Assembly: GCA_003342895.1 (NCBI GenBank)
Contig: PTFA01000020.1
Span: 6,899,644-6,963,643, forward strand
Origin: Casuarius casuarius
Lineage: Eukaryota > Chordata > Aves > Casuariiformes > Casuariidae
Reading direction: 5' to 3'
Length of the DNA: 64,000 nt
Both the position numbers and the translations under genes were made by a program. Shown one piece after another: positions 60,190 through 64,000 of the stretch; the stretch's first letter is position 1; every line of letters starts with the position of its first letter. The notes below the pieces were generated by a model. The model searched no databases. It worked only from the letters and a program-made list of their open reading frames with translations, and was not told the DNA's origin.

Positions 60190-63100
60190 TTACTACAAAA
60201 GACACAAATCCATTTTTCTATGGCTGTTTAATGCACCCAATGCCTGCCCTTATTTACGATTTGAATGTACCTTTCCGCATCATTTCCAGAGGACCGAGTC
60301 ATTGCCTTTTAACTTCTCAAAGTCGAGGGGTTTTTTTAAAAAGAGGTACTGCTGCAGCCAGCAGGAACCAGACCTTGAAACAAATTTCAAATACAAAGCA
60401 CTGCTTTGCAGATGTAACTTGCAGCCCCGCGGATCCTGTGGATTTCTCAATGAGCGAATGAACAACGAGGGGAAAAAAACAAAATAGCAAAAACATGCCC
60501 TTGTTATTTCTGCGCCTCCTCATCCAACAAAAATCAGATCAGCATATTTTGTCAGGTTTTTTTTGCAACACTGGAGAATTTTCAGCAGCAAAGCTATTCT
60601 ACAGTCTGTGGCACAAGGCCTGTCATCAAACAGGACGTAGCTACTGATTAAGGAATAAGGCCTGTGACAAGTTTCCAGGCATACAAACACTCATGTTAGA
60701 AATTGCCAGGAATCATTATGCAGTGCTGATCTCAGATACAAGACCAATGAGACCACCTGATTTAAACAAGACTTATAATTGTACGCTCTTCCTAATTAAC
60801 ATTCCTTGATAGCTAGGAAATATTTCTGCATTTTGATGGCTTGCTACAACTCAGGAAACTAACTGGCATGTCCCCCTTTTTGAGCTCTTTAAATAAAGGA
60901 AAATGTTTAGATCTATTATGTAGCGTATTGCAATGCTGTTCCGTTACAAGTCATTTGATTTACAGTATATGTGCTTTCTGTACTAGTACAAGCTCAGTTA
61001 CATAACAAGTAAGAAAAAAGCACACATGCCAGTAAAAGCTACTATTTTGTTCATTTTATACAAGATCATCTTACAGAATACTAGGGGGAGAAAAAGACTT
61101 AGGTTCTAATACAATGTTTAATTTCATTAAAATATACATTTTCTGTAATTCCCCTTTAAAAGGGAAAGGGCAACAGATAATCTATTATAATCTTACTAAA
61201 AACATGTTTTGCAGACCATGCAAAGCCAAGTTTACTTGCTCACTTGCGAAGCAGTGTTTTCCTAGCCTTATTATTTTTCACTTATCTAGCCCTCTCAAAG
61301 AAGGAACTATTCAAAAGCAATTTTGTATTTTATTTTAAATGTTTGGTTGCTATTTACTACCAGTACACATAAGTGTAATACATAGTAAACCATGTAGCAA
61401 TAGCCTGACAGAGAATGACCACATAAAATAATGTTAACTATGTAATTTAAATATTTTTAGAATGCAACTGTTACAGAAATTTTGTCTGTTACTATTTTTC
61501 TGGTAAATAATGGTAACAAAAACTACATATCATGAAAATCATGACACTTTGAAAAAAATTGCGCATTACAAGCAATTCATTTTCAGAGTATGGACATTCT
61601 CTTCTGTCAGCAGTCACAATAACTTGTTAGCAACATACCCCTCAAAACTGGGAAGGGGGGGTACAATTAAAAATAGCTCTTTGCGTTGAATTTATTTGAT
61701 GTTGCAAGGGTCACAGATAAAACACCAGGATAACCTAGGGGGTTACAAATATTTATCAACATAGTTGCAATTCTTTTCTGAGCTCATATACCTACACCAT
61801 GCCCTGATTTAAACTTCTAGGACCTGCAATTTGGAGACAAAAAGCTTTGTCAACTATCTCATGATCCTTCCAATCTTTTCCCTTGCCCCACAAGCCAATT
61901 ACTGTTATGTTGGTGATGTAAAAGTGAATAGCAGTTGGAACATGTACTAGAGGCTTTCTCCTTCACCATCTCTAAATATAAATGACTTTGGCCACCTGTA
62001 AAGCAGGGAAAGAAATCTATGTATGCTTAATTGCGAGAGACGGGAAGAAAAATCTCTTGAACATTCCCAGTTTTCTGGAGGTTTGTTCTAATCAACTTGC
62101 TTCCTTCTCCCAGTTCTAGGTCAAAAACTCCATGAGTTAGAGTAATGATAAGTTGCATAAGACATGCTGGACTTGCTATTGAACTTCTGGTTTTCCTGCA
62201 AGAGAGTAAAACTAGCAGCTAAACATCAGCTACCTTTTGATGATGGCGGCAAATGCTTTGTGCTACAGAGAGAAAAGCCCCTTACAGGTACATTGCCAGG
62301 GCAGCACAACAGGGAGCTGCTATGTTGGTTATGCTCATCATTTTTCATATGAATTCAAATGCTCAAATGTATTCAAATTCAAATGAATTTTTTGCTTGTG
62401 AATACACAGAGATTTTCTATTTATTTCATGGCTGTAAAGATCAGACCTGTGTCTCAGTGAAGTCAAAAGGAGGGGTTTTTTTAGTTTGATTTTACACAGT
62501 CAAAATTCAGAATACTGCAATGGCTGAGATACAGTAAAAGGGAAGCTGTGGCTTAAGCTTCTGATACAGGATGTGCTCAGGCAGTGATGGAGACTTTAAA
62601 ACAGGGAACATTCCTGAAATTACTAAATGTAGTTGCTGTATGGAGGAAAGTATATTCATGTTCGTTAGAATATAATTCCTATGCCAACATTGCCATAAAA
62701 GACACATTTCCTTGAGGTAACAAACTATTAGTTTCATAGAGATCATTTATTTTTAATTCCCTTCACAATTTATAATTTGTTTCAACCATGGTTTTCATTT
62801 GCAAGATTCACTCTTCCTGATTATTTGTATAGCCTCTCCTCTTTGATAGCACTGTTCCTATGGTTCTGCTCTTACATACTAGAGAGGATGACATTAAGGC
62901 AACAAACAGATGCTTTTCTCCATATATAGCTGTGCCAGCAGAACAAATACCATCCACTAACCACCAGCTGCTCATCAACACTCTTTGGAGATCACTGCTC
63001 CCTCAGTTTCATGGGCGGTGGTTTTCTTTAGTTCCTATGTTTTTTTCCTTTAAGAAAGTTCTTTCAGATTCATAAAGACTCTCTTTTAATGGAATGCCCA

Positions 63101-63880
63101 GAATTAAGCAATATCCATTATGCAATGTAACACCTTAATACACACAAATTCACTCAGCCTGTGTAAGGTATTCACCACCTCAGGCTACTCAATCACCTAA
63201 ATTGCTCTACAGCCTGTTTTTTCTTAAGTCCAAATAAAGAATTATTTTATAGGTACCTCAGACACTTCTTCCTACAGAACAGAAATACGCTACCTGAACA
63301 AGAAACTGAGTGGCAATCTAATTGCAGAAGATACCAACAATTTCACCAGTCCCAAACTCCAATGACTGGTTTAAGAACCACCAGCATTTCATAACATCAA
63401 CTTTGAACATGCACAAATAGCTGGCATCTGTCAGGGAGACAAATTCTGCAATGCTTTTCTCTGCTCCTGCACTTCAACTGAAACTCCCGCATCACCTCAG
63501 ATCCAGTCACCTCCTAGAGAGGTGGCACTAGCAATCGAAACTAATATACGAAGTCCAGCAGCCTGAAAACAAAGAGGTACATAGCAGTCCTTCCACTTGT
63601 CTACACTAATCTAGTATTTGCTGACTATGTTGAGCTTTCGCTTGTGGATTAATAGCTGTGGCGTGGTTTCTAAGAGTTCTGGGCATATAACAAAAGAGAT
63701 TGAAGGGAATGGAATTTCTAAAATATGCTGCAAATCCATCTGGCAGTGCTCCCCCAAAGCCTCAGCTACTGATTCAACAGCTCTGTGGGAAGCATCTTGC
63801 TGTCTGCGTGTGGTAATTGGAAAGAGAACACCAAACCGGACTCTCCTTCACGGAGTGACTTGACTTCACGGATGCCTGTA
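60190..63880. other. Intronic DNA, nothing specific recognised
   Basis: AT-rich unique sequence. A cluster of four ttcaaat words occurs at 62352-62390. No repeats, RNA genes or SLC10A7 exons recognised. Confidence 0.5.
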
Positions 63881-63886
63881 TTTTAC

Positions 63887-63944
63887 CTGTTCCAGTTCTG
63901 CGACCTTCAACAGAGCAATGCGTATGACTACAACTGCTGCAACA
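63887..63944 (-). other. Weak candidate alternative exon at the window edge
   Basis: The minus strand reads GGAACAG|gtaaaatac at 63887, a usable donor. Acceptor choices are gggaag|TGTTGC (exon 63887-63944, 58 bp) or gttgcag|CAGTTG (63887-63936, 50 bp), behind the tract ttttttcttccccattctcc. One frame stays open from 64000 to the donor and ends VVVIRIALLKVAELEQ, hydrophobic then helical in look. It is not part of the SLC10A7 protein I know. It could be a non-standard exon or chance. Confidence 0.2.
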
Positions 63945-64000
63945 CTTCCCAAAGGGAGAATGGGGAAGAAAAAATAAGATTCAAAAAAATCAAAGACAGA

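Larger units (their letters stand above)
47869..64000 (-). other. SLC10A7: SLC10A7 intron upstream of the exon (incomplete at the window edge)
   Basis: I searched the minus strand above the exon for the preceding protein segments (INEWLLKG, GCMPPPVSSAV, KAVGGNE, LHLFIQIF, YIAVATIFF) and found none, so the preceding exon should lie beyond 64000. The intron is therefore at least 16.1 kb. It holds a MIR-like relic, one GC-rich patch, an A-rich tract and two weak candidate exons. Confidence 0.8.

Overview
This window is non-coding vertebrate nuclear DNA, with one confidently recognised piece of a gene. On the minus strand at 47830-47868 there is a 39-bp coding exon that translates to AAAIFNSAFGSFL. 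It is bounded by a textbook acceptor (pyrimidine tract ending in cttcag) and a textbook donor (gtaagtaac). The peptide matches residues 133-145 of SLC10A7, recalled from knowledge of the human protein. SLC10A7 is a Golgi/plasma-membrane member of the bile-acid:sodium symporter (SBF-like) family. I looked for the neighbouring stretches of that protein on the minus strand and found none, so essentially the whole window reads as two large introns: at least 16.1 kb upstream (higher coordinates) and at least 47.8 kb downstream (lower coordinates).

Organism: the sequence is AT-rich by eye, with short microsatellites, isolated GC/CpG-rich patches and a few very old repeat relics (a MIR/CORE-SINE-like piece at about 50868-51012 and an old palindromic repeat at about 17297-17380). 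I see no Alu, B1, L1 or other young transposon. So empty an intron argues against a mammal and suggests a sauropsid, most likely a bird. This is an inference; the exon itself cannot separate the groups.

Layout: 1-6.1 kb is intron with a 68-bp alternating purine/pyrimidine (Z-DNA type) tract. At 6.18-6.32 kb there is a miniature CpG-dense patch. From 8 to 11.3 kb there is a hairpin, a CA repeat, a G-quadruplex motif and a GC-rich patch. From 17 to 20 kb there is an old palindromic repeat, a tandem duplication and a CpG-rich stretch. At 21.6-21.8 kb there is an AT/CA-rich tract, and at 27.25-27.32 kb a long hairpin. From 28 to 32.5 kb there are GC patches and homopolymers. From 37 to 42 kb there are small tandem duplications, a T28 tract and a 95-bp assembly gap beside a (GA)17 repeat. 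From 47.1 to 48.3 kb lies the SLC10A7 exon with candidate regulatory sequence around it. From 49 to 64 kb is the upstream intron, with the MIR relic, a GC patch and two weak candidate exons.

No operons, CRISPR arrays, tRNA/rRNA genes, intact transposons or viral genes were seen. The many short open frames have no recognisable protein content and behave as chance ORFs. I did not find a new multi-gene system here. The points most worth a second look are the in-frame 13-codon exon with a second donor 25 nt downstream, the ONECUT-like palindrome near it, the Z-DNA tract, the mini CpG island and the hairpin at 27.25 kb.
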